Positions 1 through 5,940 of a DNA stretch of 16,412 nucleotides are shown in pieces. Within the stretch, counting starts at the first letter, position 1, and every line of letters starts with the position of its first letter. The notes beneath the pieces are model-generated. The model worked only from the letters and a program-made list of their open reading frames with translations, was not told the origin of the DNA and did not search any database. The position numbers were made by a program, and so were the translations under genes. Source of the DNA: Rhodospirillaceae bacterium (GTDB lineage: Bacteria; Pseudomonadota; Alphaproteobacteria; DSM-16000; Inquilinaceae); contig JAGQRL010000022.1 of assembly GCA_020425485.1 (NCBI GenBank), positions 9,035 to 25,446 of the forward strand, read 5' to 3'.

Positions 1-858
1 ACCGGCCGCGCCGGGCGCGACGGCCTGCCGGCCGAAGCGCTGATGCTCTACGGGCATGAGGACGTCGCCTTGCGCAGCCGCTTCATCGAGGAGTCCGACG
101 CGCCCGAGCCGCGCAAGCGGACGGAACGCCAGAAGCTGGACGCCCTGCTGGGACTGGCCGAGACGGCGAGCTGCCGCCGCCAGGCGCTGCTGTCATACTT
201 CGGCGACCACTGCGACCCGTGCGGCAATTGCGACACCTGCCTCGATCCGCCGAAGCTGTTCGACGGCACCATCGCAGCACAGAAGGCCCTGTCCTGCATC
301 TACCGCACCGGCGAACGGTTCGGGCAAGCCTATATCGTCGATGTGCTGTTGGGCGTGCAGAACGATCGCATCGCCCAGTTCGGCCATGACCGCATCTCTA
401 CCTTCGGCATCGGCACAGAGCACGACGCCCGGCTATGGCGCGCGATCCTGCGCCAACTGATTGCACTGCGCTTCGTTACCGTCGATCTGGCCGGCCATGG
501 TGGCCTGTCGATCGCACCCGCCGGCCGCGACTTCCTGCGCACCAAGCCCACCGTGATGCTGCGCGAACCGCGCCCCCGCCGCGCCCGGCAGGGCAAGGCC
601 GCACGGGGGGCGGCGCCCTCTGCCGTGCCAGAGGCGGATCAGGCCCTGTTCCAGATGTTGCGAGAGAAGCGGCTGGAACTCGCGCGCGCGCAGAACGTCC
701 CGCCCTATGTGATCTTCCACGACAAGACCCTGATGGAACTGGCGGCGGCACGCCCCGCCTCGCGCGCGGACATGGCCAGCGTTCCAGGCGTCGGTGAGGC
801 GAAGCTCGACCGCTACGGCCCGGCCTTCCTATCGGTGATCGCCGACCACGCAGGGTGA
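1..858 (+). CDS. recQ: ATP-dependent DNA helicase RecQ, C-terminal part (5' truncated by window)
   Basis: RecQ is a 3'-5' DNA helicase acting in recombination and replication-fork repair. The frame is open from the first base, so the gene begins outside the window and about 285 C-terminal residues are seen. The first residues carry helicase motif VI (GRAGRDG). Next comes the RecQ zinc-binding region, with four cysteines encoded between bases 172 and 240 in the pattern CRRQ...HCDPCGNCDTC. A winged-helix (RQC) segment with TFGIGTEH follows, and then a C-terminal HRDC domain from about base 634, containing REKRLELAR and the helix-hairpin-like SVPGVGEAKLDRYG. This motif VI - zinc - RQC - HRDC order is that of bacterial RecQ. 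The gene converges on the zeta-type kinase gene with only 20 bp between the two stops. No obvious hairpin terminator is present there. Confidence 0.96.
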   Translation, partial: TGRAGRDGLPAEALMLYGHEDVALRSRFIEESDAPEPRKRTERQKLDALLGLAETASCRRQALLSYFGDHCDPCGNCDTCLDPPKLFDGTIAAQKALSCIYRTGERFGQAYIVDVLLGVQNDRIAQFGHDRISTFGIGTEHDARLWRAILRQLIALRFVTVDLAGHGGLSIAPAGRDFLRTKPTVMLREPRPRRARQGKAARGAAPSAVPEADQALFQMLREKRLELARAQNVPPYVIFHDKTLMELAAARPASRADMASVPGVGEAKLDRYGPAFLSVIADHAG

Positions 859-878
859 CGGGCGTCGGCACACGGCGG

Positions 879-1514
879 TCATAGCTCCAACGCGGCTTCG
901 ACGATGGCCCGCGCCCAGGCCGGCACGGCCGCCAGGGCCGCCGGATCGGTGGCATCGGGGACGATGACGTCGCCCCGACGCATCTCAAGCACCAGCACCG
1001 GATCGGGAATGTCTTCGCCCAGTTCGGCGGTGGCACTGTTGTCGTAGACATGCAGGACGGCGAGGTGCGGCAACAGCCTGATCAGGTTGGCGACGGAACT
1101 CGTCCAGCGGGCGCGGATCTTCTCTTCGGGGATCGGGTGCCCCCCCTGGCTGACGCGCAGGGCGACGCGCTCGATATGCAGCTCCGGCGAGGCCAGGCCG
1201 CAGAACCACATCATCACGTCGTGGGTTTTCGACGCCTCGATCAGCAGTCGGGGGATCGTGTCCGCCCCCAGCGTGGTTTCAAAGGCGAAGTTCGTACCGC
1301 CCGCCATCGCCGCCCGCAGTTTGTCGGCGCCGAGGTTCCAGGCGTAGGCGTTGGCGTCCTCCAGCGACAGGCCCGCGTTCGCCTGCGCTTCGCGGGCCTG
1401 GGCGTCGGGGTTGTACCAGACGAGATCGCGCTCAGTGAGCAGCGCCCCGCCCACGGAGCTTTTGCCGGCCCCATTCACGCCCGCCAGCACCAGGATGAAC
1501 GGGCGCCGCGTCAT
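879..1514 (-). CDS. Zeta-type toxin / P-loop small-molecule kinase (COG4185-like)
   Basis: This 211-residue P-loop kinase resembles the zeta toxin / COG4185 family. Zeta toxins phosphorylate UDP-N-acetylglucosamine and so block peptidoglycan synthesis; the substrate of this homologue is not shown by sequence. Walker A is GVNGAGKSS at residues 12-20. The NPD motif near residue 35 and the FAFETTL segment near residue 77 are typical of the family, as is SPELHIERVALRVSQGGHPIP with its conserved arginines. A conserved VYDNS follows near residue 157. The gene lies 15 bp downstream of a Phd-like antitoxin gene on the same strand and has no strong ribosome binding site, which suggests translational coupling. 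The pairing supports a toxin role, but some COG4185 members have no known toxicity. Confidence 0.85.
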   Translation of the reverse strand: MTRRPFILVLAGVNGAGKSSVGGALLTERDLVWYNPDAQAREAQANAGLSLEDANAYAWNLGADKLRAAMAGGTNFAFETTLGADTIPRLLIEASKTHDVMMWFCGLASPELHIERVALRVSQGGHPIPEEKIRARWTSSVANLIRLLPHLAVLHVYDNSATAELGEDIPDPVLVLEMRRGDVIVPDATDPAALAAVPAWARAIVEAALEL

Positions 1515-1529
1515 GAGATCATGCCAAAC

Positions 1530-1877
1530 CTAGAAACTGCCGGCCTTCGGCTTCGCTTTGGCGCGCCCCCTGGCGGCGAACAGGTCGTCCACCTTGTCCG
1601 CCGCGCCCGGCGCCTGGAGCTTGGCCAGCCGCTCGTCGAAGCGGGCGTTGAGTTGCTCCAGGGCGATTTGCTGGCGGGTCTCCACCTCGGCGACCTTCTG
1701 CATCAGATCGCTGTATTCGCCGGCCGACAGGATCACCATCTCCACCCGCTTGTGGGTGGTGATGGCGACCCGGCCCTCCTCCCTCACCTCGCGGGCAACG
1801 TCCCCCCAGCAGCGCTTGATCTGGCTGGACTCGCGCTGGGGCAGGGCTTCGACACTGACGACGCTGGCAACCGACAT
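1530..1877 (-). CDS. Phd/YefM-like type II antitoxin with extended C-terminal tail
   Basis: This is a 115-residue protein. After a variable N-terminus, the segment REEGRVAITTHKRVEMVILSA followed by EYSDLMQ matches the Phd/YefM DNA-binding fold, where the N-terminal half binds the operator and the C-terminal half wraps the toxin. Residues from about 60 onward form a long charged helix (VAEVETRQQIALEQLNARFDERLAKL) and end in a basic, disordered-looking tail rich in K, A and G. I chose the ATG at 1877 because AGGGAG lies 7-8 bases upstream. A longer frame from an ATG at 1943 has no ribosome binding site and would start about 11 bases after the predicted transcription start. The gene is first in a two-gene operon with the zeta-type kinase, and a palindrome sits on its promoter, as expected for autorepression. 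Confidence 0.82.
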   Translation of the reverse strand: MSVASVVSVEALPQRESSQIKRCWGDVAREVREEGRVAITTHKRVEMVILSAGEYSDLMQKVAEVETRQQIALEQLNARFDERLAKLQAPGAADKVDDLFAARGRAKAKPKAGSF

Positions 1878-1955
1878 GGTGGCACTCCCTGGAACATCCG
1901 GGCCGATTGGACCAAGATAGGTGTTCCGTCCGTAATAGTCCATATTTGGATCTAC

Positions 1956-1970
1956 GGTCTATTATAGACC
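1956..1970 (-). promoter_or_regulatory. Palindromic operator with embedded -10 box for the Phd/zeta operon
   Basis: A perfect inverted repeat, GGTCTAT-T-ATAGACC, lies about 80 bases upstream of the antitoxin start. Read on the minus strand its centre contains a perfect TATAAT (1966-1961), so a bound repressor would cover the -10 box. The -35 region is poor. Phd-family antitoxins bind short palindromes at their own promoters, which makes this the natural autoregulation site. Binding itself is inferred. Confidence 0.65.
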
Positions 1971-2161
1971 AAAGTGCGATGCCCTGGCGACGGCCGCGGG
2001 GCGCGCCGCCTTGAGACGCCTCACACCACCAGCCCCACCGGCACGCCCAGCGCCGGGCCCACCCTGCCGCCAATCCTCGATCCTGGACGGACTGTAGCTC
2101 TTCCAGGAAGCCACGGCCTGCAGCAACCGCGAGCGGCGTTGAAACAGGAAGGTTCCAACGC

Positions 2162-2692
2162 TCAGCCAAACGCCTTCACCACCGTCTCAATCGGCATGAA
2201 CAGGATCCGGCTGTCGGCCGGGTATTCCAGGAACTCCGCGCAGCGCAAGTAGAAGCGCTTGGCGGGATCGTCCTTGGCGTGGACCAGAACCGCGGCGATG
2301 CCGATGGTTTGCGAGGCAAGGGCGATGCGGCGGAGCGCGTCCGCCAGCAGATCCGCACCGAGCCCCTGCCCCGCAAACTCCCTACAGACCGCCAGGCGTC
2401 CGATAACGGAAACGGGAATGGTCTCGGGTGCATTGCGGCGGACCTTGCCGGGCGCCGCAGCCCGCTCCACCGCTCCGGCGGAGATGCAGACATAGGCGGC
2501 CACCCGTTTGCCCGCGCACACCACATAGGTCCGTGAAAAGCGGCTTTCGTTCTTCAACGCGCGGTGCCGCAGCCCGTCGTTCAGCGCCGGCTCGCCGCAG
2601 TCGAATGCCGAAAGATCATGGTCCGCCGTCAGGGGAACAGGCGCCGACAGCCGAGTTTCGGAGGATTTAGGTTCCTCGCCTACCGTTGCCAT
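2162..2692 (-). CDS. GNAT-family acetyltransferase toxin (TacT/AtaT-like)
   Basis: This 176-residue GNAT acetyltransferase is of the toxin type paired with DUF1778 antitoxins. Characterised members acetylate the amino group of aminoacyl-tRNA and stop translation. The N-terminal segment LTADHDLSAFDCGEPALNDGLRHRAL is characteristic of the family. SVIGRLAVCREFAGQGLGADLL (from about residue 95) forms the acetyl-CoA binding beta-strand and loop, with GQGLG at residues 108-112. Tyr148 in RFYLRCAEF is the usual catalytic tyrosine. The position often occupied by Gln/Arg at the start of the QxxGxG loop is Ala107. The ATG at 2692 overlaps the end of the antitoxin gene by 13 bp, a classic TA arrangement. 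The reading frame is open further upstream, but that part is the antitoxin read out of frame. Confidence 0.9.
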   Translation of the reverse strand: MATVGEEPKSSETRLSAPVPLTADHDLSAFDCGEPALNDGLRHRALKNESRFSRTYVVCAGKRVAAYVCISAGAVERAAAPGKVRRNAPETIPVSVIGRLAVCREFAGQGLGADLLADALRRIALASQTIGIAAVLVHAKDDPAKRFYLRCAEFLEYPADSRILFMPIETVVKAFG

Positions 2693-3015
2693 GCGGGCGT
2701 CCGCTGCAGCAGTGACCGCAGCTTCGGCCCCGGCGCCGGGGGGGTGTCCAGCGCATGCAGGAAGGCCTCGTGGCGGTCGGGCGACAGCACGAACAGCCGC
2801 TGGTCCAAAAGCACGTCGATCGCCTGCCGCCGGGCGCTGTCCACCATGAATTCCGTGCGCGTCTTGCCAAGTGCTGCGGCTGCTTCGTCGATGAGCTGGC
2901 GTGTACCGGCTTCGATGCGCAAGTTGATACTGCCCTTGGTGTCCGCCACGCTTCCCGCGACTGCGGCGGTCGCGACACTGGGGCTTTGCGCAGAGGGCGA
3001 GCGTGTCTTGGGCAT
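2680..3015 (-). CDS. DUF1778 (TacA-like) ribbon-helix-helix antitoxin
   Basis: This 111-residue antitoxin neutralises the GNAT toxin encoded immediately downstream. The ribbon-helix-helix DNA-binding domain spans residues 28-66, with the strand KGSINLRIE followed by LIDEAAAALGKTRTEFMVDSARRQA. The C-terminal part (about residues 70-110) holds the toxin-binding segment, including the recurrent DQRLFVLSPDRHEAFL pattern. The N-terminus has an unusual Ser/Ala-rich extension of about 26 residues. A GTG at residue 23 (base 2949), with GGGA just upstream, is an alternative start that would remove most of it. The ATG at 3015 has no clear ribbosome binding site and lies about where transcription from the TTGACA promoter should begin, so a leaderless message is possible. 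Confidence 0.88.
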   Translation of the reverse strand: MPKTRSPSAQSPSVATAAVAGSVADTKGSINLRIEAGTRQLIDEAAAALGKTRTEFMVDSARRQAIDVLLDQRLFVLSPDRHEAFLHALDTPPAPGPKLRSLLQRTPAWQR

Positions 3016-3032
3016 GCGACAAACTTGGGGTC

Positions 3033-3055
3033 ATGTATCTACATTGTCAATACAT
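3033..3055 (-). promoter_or_regulatory. Promoter/operator of the DUF1778-GNAT module
   Basis: The inverted repeat ATGTAT-N11-ATACAT encloses a perfect -35 box TTGACA read on the minus strand (3050-3045). A weak -10 candidate (CAAGTT, 3027-3022) follows at 17 bases, which puts the transcription start close to the antitoxin ATG. Ribbon-helix-helix antitoxins bind short palindromes of this kind over their own promoters. Use as an operator is inferred from position and symmetry. Confidence 0.55.
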
Positions 3056-3189
3056 ACTGCCTCGCCGCACACAAGGTCCGCGAACCGAAGAACGAGGCCG
3101 CCGATCTTCCAGCAACGCGCTTCGCCGAGCTACTAGATGCAGAGATCGATCGGTCGATCGGACAACGCCCTACCAACGGACGAGCCCCC

Positions 3190-3654
3190 ATGCGCGACTA
3201 TCACAAAGATCCCCTCACCGGCGGGTGCCAATGCGGGCGGGTGCGCTACCGCATCACCACAGCGCCGATCAAGCCGCATGTGTGCCACTGCCGCATGTGC
3301 CAGAAGGCGGCGGGCGGGCCGTTCCTGGCGCTGGCGGAGATCGAGCTGAAGGACTTTGCCTGGACGCGCGAACAGCCGGCCTGGTTCCGCTCGTCGGAAG
3401 CGGTGGAGCGCGGGTTCTGCCCCGCCTGCGGTACGCCGCTGCATTTCCGCTACATCGGGTCCGACCGCATCGACATCACCCTGCCGAGCCTGGACGAGCC
3501 CAACGCCGTGGCACCGGAGGAGGAGTTCGGCTGGGAAAGCCGGCTCGCCTGGCTCGACCGCCTGGGCACCCTGCCCCGCTCCACCACCGAGGACTCCACG
3601 CCGCCCGAAGCGCTGGAAACCTACGCCAGCCGCCAGCACCCCGACCACGAGTAG
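3190..3654 (+). CDS. GFA-family zinc protein (glutathione-dependent formaldehyde-activating-like)
   Basis: This 154-residue protein is of the GFA / CENP-V fold. The zinc-binding pattern is complete: GGCQCGRVRY near residue 12, CHCRMCQ near residue 35, and FCPACGTPLHF near residue 78. The founding member speeds the joining of glutathione and formaldehyde, but most homologues have no proven activity, so the substrate is left open. The ATG is chosen because the family motif starts a few residues after it; the frame is open upstream only by chance and crosses the TA promoter. A GGACGAG lies about 6-12 bases upstream. The C-terminus beyond the domain (WESRLAWLDRL...) is common in proteobacterial members. 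The gene is divergent from the DUF1778 antitoxin gene. Confidence 0.88.
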   Translation: MRDYHKDPLTGGCQCGRVRYRITTAPIKPHVCHCRMCQKAAGGPFLALAEIELKDFAWTREQPAWFRSSEAVERGFCPACGTPLHFRYIGSDRIDITLPSLDEPNAVAPEEEFGWESRLAWLDRLGTLPRSTTEDSTPPEALETYASRQHPDHE

Positions 3655-3679
3655 AGCCTTTTCGCCTTTGGCTGAATCG

Positions 3680-3757
3680 GCACCGGCCCTCTCCCCCACC
3701 CGACCGCCCAAGCCATTGTAAAATACTGGGTGGCCGGGTGGGGGAGAGGGCCGGTGC
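3680..3757. repeat. Perfect 23-bp inverted repeat, long intergenic hairpin
   Basis: The arms at 3680-3702 and 3735-3757 are perfect reverse complements over 23 bp. The next eight bases inward (3703-3710 against 3727-3734) still pair with two mismatches, leaving an AT-rich loop of about 16 bases. It sits between two convergent genes, where a bidirectional terminator would be expected. However, neither outer flank has a run of T, and the purine/pyrimidine-biased arms resemble dispersed intergenic palindromic repeats (REP-like) of Proteobacteria. I read it as a small repetitive element that may also end transcription. Confidence 0.8.
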
Positions 3758-3802
3758 AGACTGAACGAAATACGCTGTAGGCTGCGCCGACTGGCGGCCC
3801 CC

Positions 3803-4528
3803 TTACGGGAAGGGGCAGCTATCGGCGGTCACGTCCACCATGCTGGTCAGCCCCTCGGTCACGGAAAACCGGTACTCCCGGTCACCCATCACCAGCGCGT
3901 GCTGCAGCGGCAGCCGGCCGGCAACCGAGGTTTCCTCGCCGTCGATGGTGGTGAAGGTCAGGGTCACGTCCTGGGTGGGATCGAATTCCGGCTGGGCCTG
4001 GCCGCCGGCATCCAGCGCGTTTTCCCCCAGCCCGGTGACGATGATGCGGCCATCGGCAAAGGCGGCCGAGGTGTTGGGGCCGTTCCACAGCGGCGTGGCC
4101 ATGAAGAACGACCGTGTTGCCGGCTCCGAGCAGTCGTGCGGCGGCCCGGCGGAGTCGATGTAGAAGGACAGCCGGCCCGGGTCGGTGCCGTCGTCCAGGC
4201 GCCCGGCCACCTGCTCCACCAGCCCGCGCAGCACGCCGGTGGGCACCTCTGCCTCGTAGCGCTGGTTCAGCGCGTCGTATTGATCGCGCGCTTCCTGCAG
4301 CTCGCCTTCCAGCCCGGCCGCATAGTGCTGCACTTCGGCCAGCGCGCCGTTCAACTCGTCGATGTTCTCCTGCAGCTCCGCTTCGCGGGCGATCCGGCGC
4401 TCGATGCCGGCCTGATAGGCGAACACGGCGATGCCGCCGAGCAGCAGCAGGAAGAACCCGAACCGGATCAGGCGGCCCCAAACGCGCCGCCGACGCCGGC
4501 GATCGTAGTCATACAAGCCAAGAGACAT
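3803..4528 (-). CDS. Membrane-anchored coiled-coil protein of unknown function
   Basis: I do not recognise a named family. The 241-residue protein starts with a tyrosine and arginine-rich cytoplasmic stretch (YDYDRRRRRRVWGR, residues 6-19). A single transmembrane helix follows at about 22-40, then a heptad-like coiled coil at about 45-93. The C-terminal part, from about residue 95, looks like a beta-rich globular domain. The arginines before the helix predict that the C-terminal domain faces the periplasm. Cys133 and Cys238 are the only cysteines and could form a disulfide there. The layout recalls periplasmic adaptor or cell-envelope accessory proteins, but no motif supports a particular role. 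The ribosome binding site is weak (GGA about 8 bases upstream). It appears to be a single-gene unit. Confidence 0.8.
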   Translation of the reverse strand: MSLGLYDYDRRRRRRVWGRLIRFGFFLLLLGGIAVFAYQAGIERRIAREAELQENIDELNGALAEVQHYAAGLEGELQEARDQYDALNQRYEAEVPTGVLRGLVEQVAGRLDDGTDPGRLSFYIDSAGPPHDCSEPATRSFFMATPLWNGPNTSAAFADGRIIVTGLGENALDAGGQAQPEFDPTQDVTLTFTTIDGEETSVAGRLPLQHALVMGDREYRFSVTEGLTSMVDVTADSCPFP

Positions 4529-4770
4529 GAGGGTCCGGTCGTTGTCCCCAGGGTCGAAGCATCATGGCGGCGGCACACCGCCACACCCGCAAGTGCACCA
4601 GTGCCAGACGGCAGAATGTTGACCAAGGACCCGATTATGGCAGAGGGAAGGCGGCCGGCATCGCGCCGGTGTGGGGTTGCATGTCGCCCATGTTCTGGCG
4701 GCGTGGCGGCAGAGGCGATTTCGCCCTTGGGGGCATGTGAGTCTGGACCCTTGGCCAGGGCGCCGAACCG
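4529..4770. other. Intergenic stretch without a recognised gene
   Basis: This lies between the start of the coiled-coil membrane protein gene and the terminator of the SDR gene. Open frames here are short and have no family likeness. It should hold the minus-strand promoter of the membrane protein gene; the only -10-like match is CATAAT (4639-4634, minus strand), without a convincing -35 box. I see nothing else in it. Confidence 0.5.
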
Positions 4771-4801
4771 AAAATGCCGGAGCCATCTGGCCCCGGCATT
4801 T
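4771..4801 (-). terminator. Rho-independent terminator of the SDR gene
   Basis: A stem of 9 perfect pairs (4772-4780 with 4793-4801) is extended by three more pairs after one mismatch, around a 4-base loop. Read on the minus strand, the 3' arm ends in TTTT. It lies 33 bases past the SDR stop codon, the right place for an intrinsic terminator. Confidence 0.8.
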
Positions 4802-4833
4802 CCCGGTCTCGTAAGGCGGCTGCTGGCGAAGCG

Positions 4834-5802
4834 TCAGAAGCGCTCGCCCACCATCTCCTCGCTCTTGGCCCACAGCTCCCTGGCGTGGGCGGGGTCCTGG
4901 GCGTAGCTGCGCACACCGCCGCTCAGCGACAGCCCGACGTCTTCGTTGTTGAGCCGGGCGACGTGGCAATCCTCGCAGTAGCGGCCGCCCACCGCGTCGG
5001 CCGCCGCCCGCACGCCGGCCCACAGCGAGGTGGCAGCCCCCTGCGGCACCGTCTTGTACCGGAACGGTGCAGCACCCTCGGGCCGCTCGGCATTGATCCG
5101 CGCGATCAGGGCATTGCGGCTTTCCGGGGTCATGTGGCGGGAAAGCTCGGTGTCGATGCCGCCGGGATGCACCGAAGCGGCACGGATGCCGCGGTCCCGG
5201 TGGCGCCGGTCGAACTCCACCGCGAACAGGGCATTGGCGGTCTTCGAACGGCCATAGGCAACGAACTCCGCATAGGGCGTGTGCGCGAAGTTCGGATCGT
5301 CCAGGTCCACATCGGCAAAGCGGTGGCCGGCCGACGACAGCACGACCAGGCGGGCACCGGGGGCCATCAGCCCGGCGATGCGGTTGACGAAGACGAAGTG
5401 CCCCAGGTGGTTGGTGCCGAACTGGGTTTCAAAGCCGTCGGCGGTCTCCCCCTTGGGGCAGGCCATCACGCCGGCATTGGCGATCACCAGGTCGAAGCTG
5501 TTGCCCGCCGCCACCAACCGGTCGGCACAGGCGCGCACGCTGGCCAGCGAGGCCAGATCCATCTCCTCCAGGGCGATGGCGCCGGTGGTGCCGGCGTCGC
5601 CCTGGGCGCGGTCGATGGCGCCGCGCGCCTTGGCCAGATCGCGCGCCGTGCCGACCACGGCGGCCCCATGCGCTGCCAAGGCGCGGGCGGTTTCCACGCC
5701 CAGGCCGGCGGAAACGCCGGTCACCAGGGCCCGCTTGCCGGTGAGATCAATGCCGTCGAGTACGTCGTCGGTGGTGGACGCAAAGCCGAAATCTGCGGCC
5801 AT
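4834..5802 (-). CDS. Short-chain dehydrogenase/reductase (retinol dehydrogenase-like SDR)
   Basis: This 322-residue classical-to-extended SDR should be an NAD(P)-dependent oxidoreductase of an alcohol or carbonyl. The cofactor loop TGVSAGLG is at residues 28-35, NAG at 109-111, Asn131 in the helix that carries the catalytic asparagine, Ser156/157, and the catalytic YGRSK (Tyr183, Lys187). HPGGIDTEL near 212-220 is the usual segment after the active site. The size and the TTDDVLDGIDLTGK start match the WWOX/retinol dehydrogenase-like bacterial SDRs; the substrate cannot be told. AGAGGGG lies about 7 bases before the ATG. The gene diverges from a TetR regulator, and its TTGATA-N17-TATATA promoter is covered by two palindromes, so it is very likely the TetR target. 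It ends with its own terminator. Confidence 0.93.
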   Translation of the reverse strand: MAADFGFASTTDDVLDGIDLTGKRALVTGVSAGLGVETARALAAHGAAVVGTARDLAKARGAIDRAQGDAGTTGAIALEEMDLASLASVRACADRLVAAGNSFDLVIANAGVMACPKGETADGFETQFGTNHLGHFVFVNRIAGLMAPGARLVVLSSAGHRFADVDLDDPNFAHTPYAEFVAYGRSKTANALFAVEFDRRHRDRGIRAASVHPGGIDTELSRHMTPESRNALIARINAERPEGAAPFRYKTVPQGAATSLWAGVRAAADAVGGRYCEDCHVARLNNEDVGLSLSGGVRSYAQDPAHARELWAKSEEMVGERF

Positions 5803-5853
5803 GGTGGCCCCTCTTTCTGTGCTGAAACTGTCGGGTATGCCCCTCCCCCGCCC

Positions 5854-5881
5854 TTGCCAGAACGGCCGGTTGCGCTATAAA
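5854..5881 (+). promoter_or_regulatory. Promoter of the TetR regulator gene
   Basis: TTGCCA (5854-5859) and TATAAA (5876-5881) are separated by 16 bases and point toward the TetR gene. The predicted transcription start, near 5888, falls inside the first 25-bp palindrome, consistent with autorepression. Confidence 0.55.
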
Positions 5882-5901
5882 CGGAGGGGTGCTCCGGTTA
5901 T
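5877..5901. promoter_or_regulatory. TetR operator palindrome 1
   Basis: ATAAACGGAG-N5-CTCCGGTTAT is a 25-bp dyad with one mismatch between arms of 10. It overlaps the -10 box of the TetR gene and shares two bases with palindrome 2. Dyads of this type flanked by divergent genes are typical binding sites of TetR-family dimers. Which protein binds it is inferred. Confidence 0.72.
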
Positions 5902-5927
5902 ATACGGAGGGGCCCTCCGTTTATCAA
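5899..5927 (-). promoter_or_regulatory. Promoter of the SDR gene
   Basis: On the minus strand TTGATA (5927-5922) is followed after exactly 17 bases by TATATA (5904-5899), a good sigma-70-type match pointing at the SDR gene. Palindrome 2 covers nearly the whole promoter from -35 to -10, so bound repressor should exclude RNA polymerase. Confidence 0.62.
5900..5924. promoter_or_regulatory. TetR operator palindrome 2
   Basis: ATATACGGAG-N5-CTCCGTTTAT is a second 25-bp dyad, again with one mismatch, whose centre is 23 bp from that of palindrome 1. Its right arm is the exact complement of the left arm of palindrome 1, so the two sites share one consensus (ATAAACGGAG-N5-CTCCGTTTAT). The repetition makes chance symmetry unlikely. 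Confidence 0.75.
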
Positions 5928-5940
5928 GGGGAAAGCGCCA

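Noticed and set aside
1878..1943. A 22-residue longer start of the Phd-like antitoxin
   Set aside because: No ribosome binding site, and only about 11 bases after the predicted transcription start; the ATG at 1877 has AGGGAG at good spacing.
1980..2161. Possible small gene or remnant between the two TA modules
   Set aside because: A minus-strand frame continues from a TTG at 2169 with a somewhat protein-like start, but it runs into the operator and out of frame over the Phd-like gene. No domain or binding site supports it.
2693..3034. N-terminal extension of the GNAT toxin frame
   Set aside because: This part is the antitoxin gene read in another frame, rich in Arg and Pro. The family sequence begins a few residues after the ATG at 2692.
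3143..3162. GATC-rich alternating repeats before the GFA gene
   Set aside because: Symmetry is imperfect and the stretch is short; there is no second cluster that would suggest an origin or a methylation switch.
2755..3189. N-terminal extension of the GFA protein frame
   Set aside because: The frame is open by chance across the DUF1778 gene and its promoter. The GFA fold starts right after the ATG at 3190.
4774..5880. A 368-codon plus-strand open frame opposite the SDR gene
   Set aside because: No motif and low-complexity His/Gly/Val composition; the SDR on the other strand is complete with all catalytic residues.
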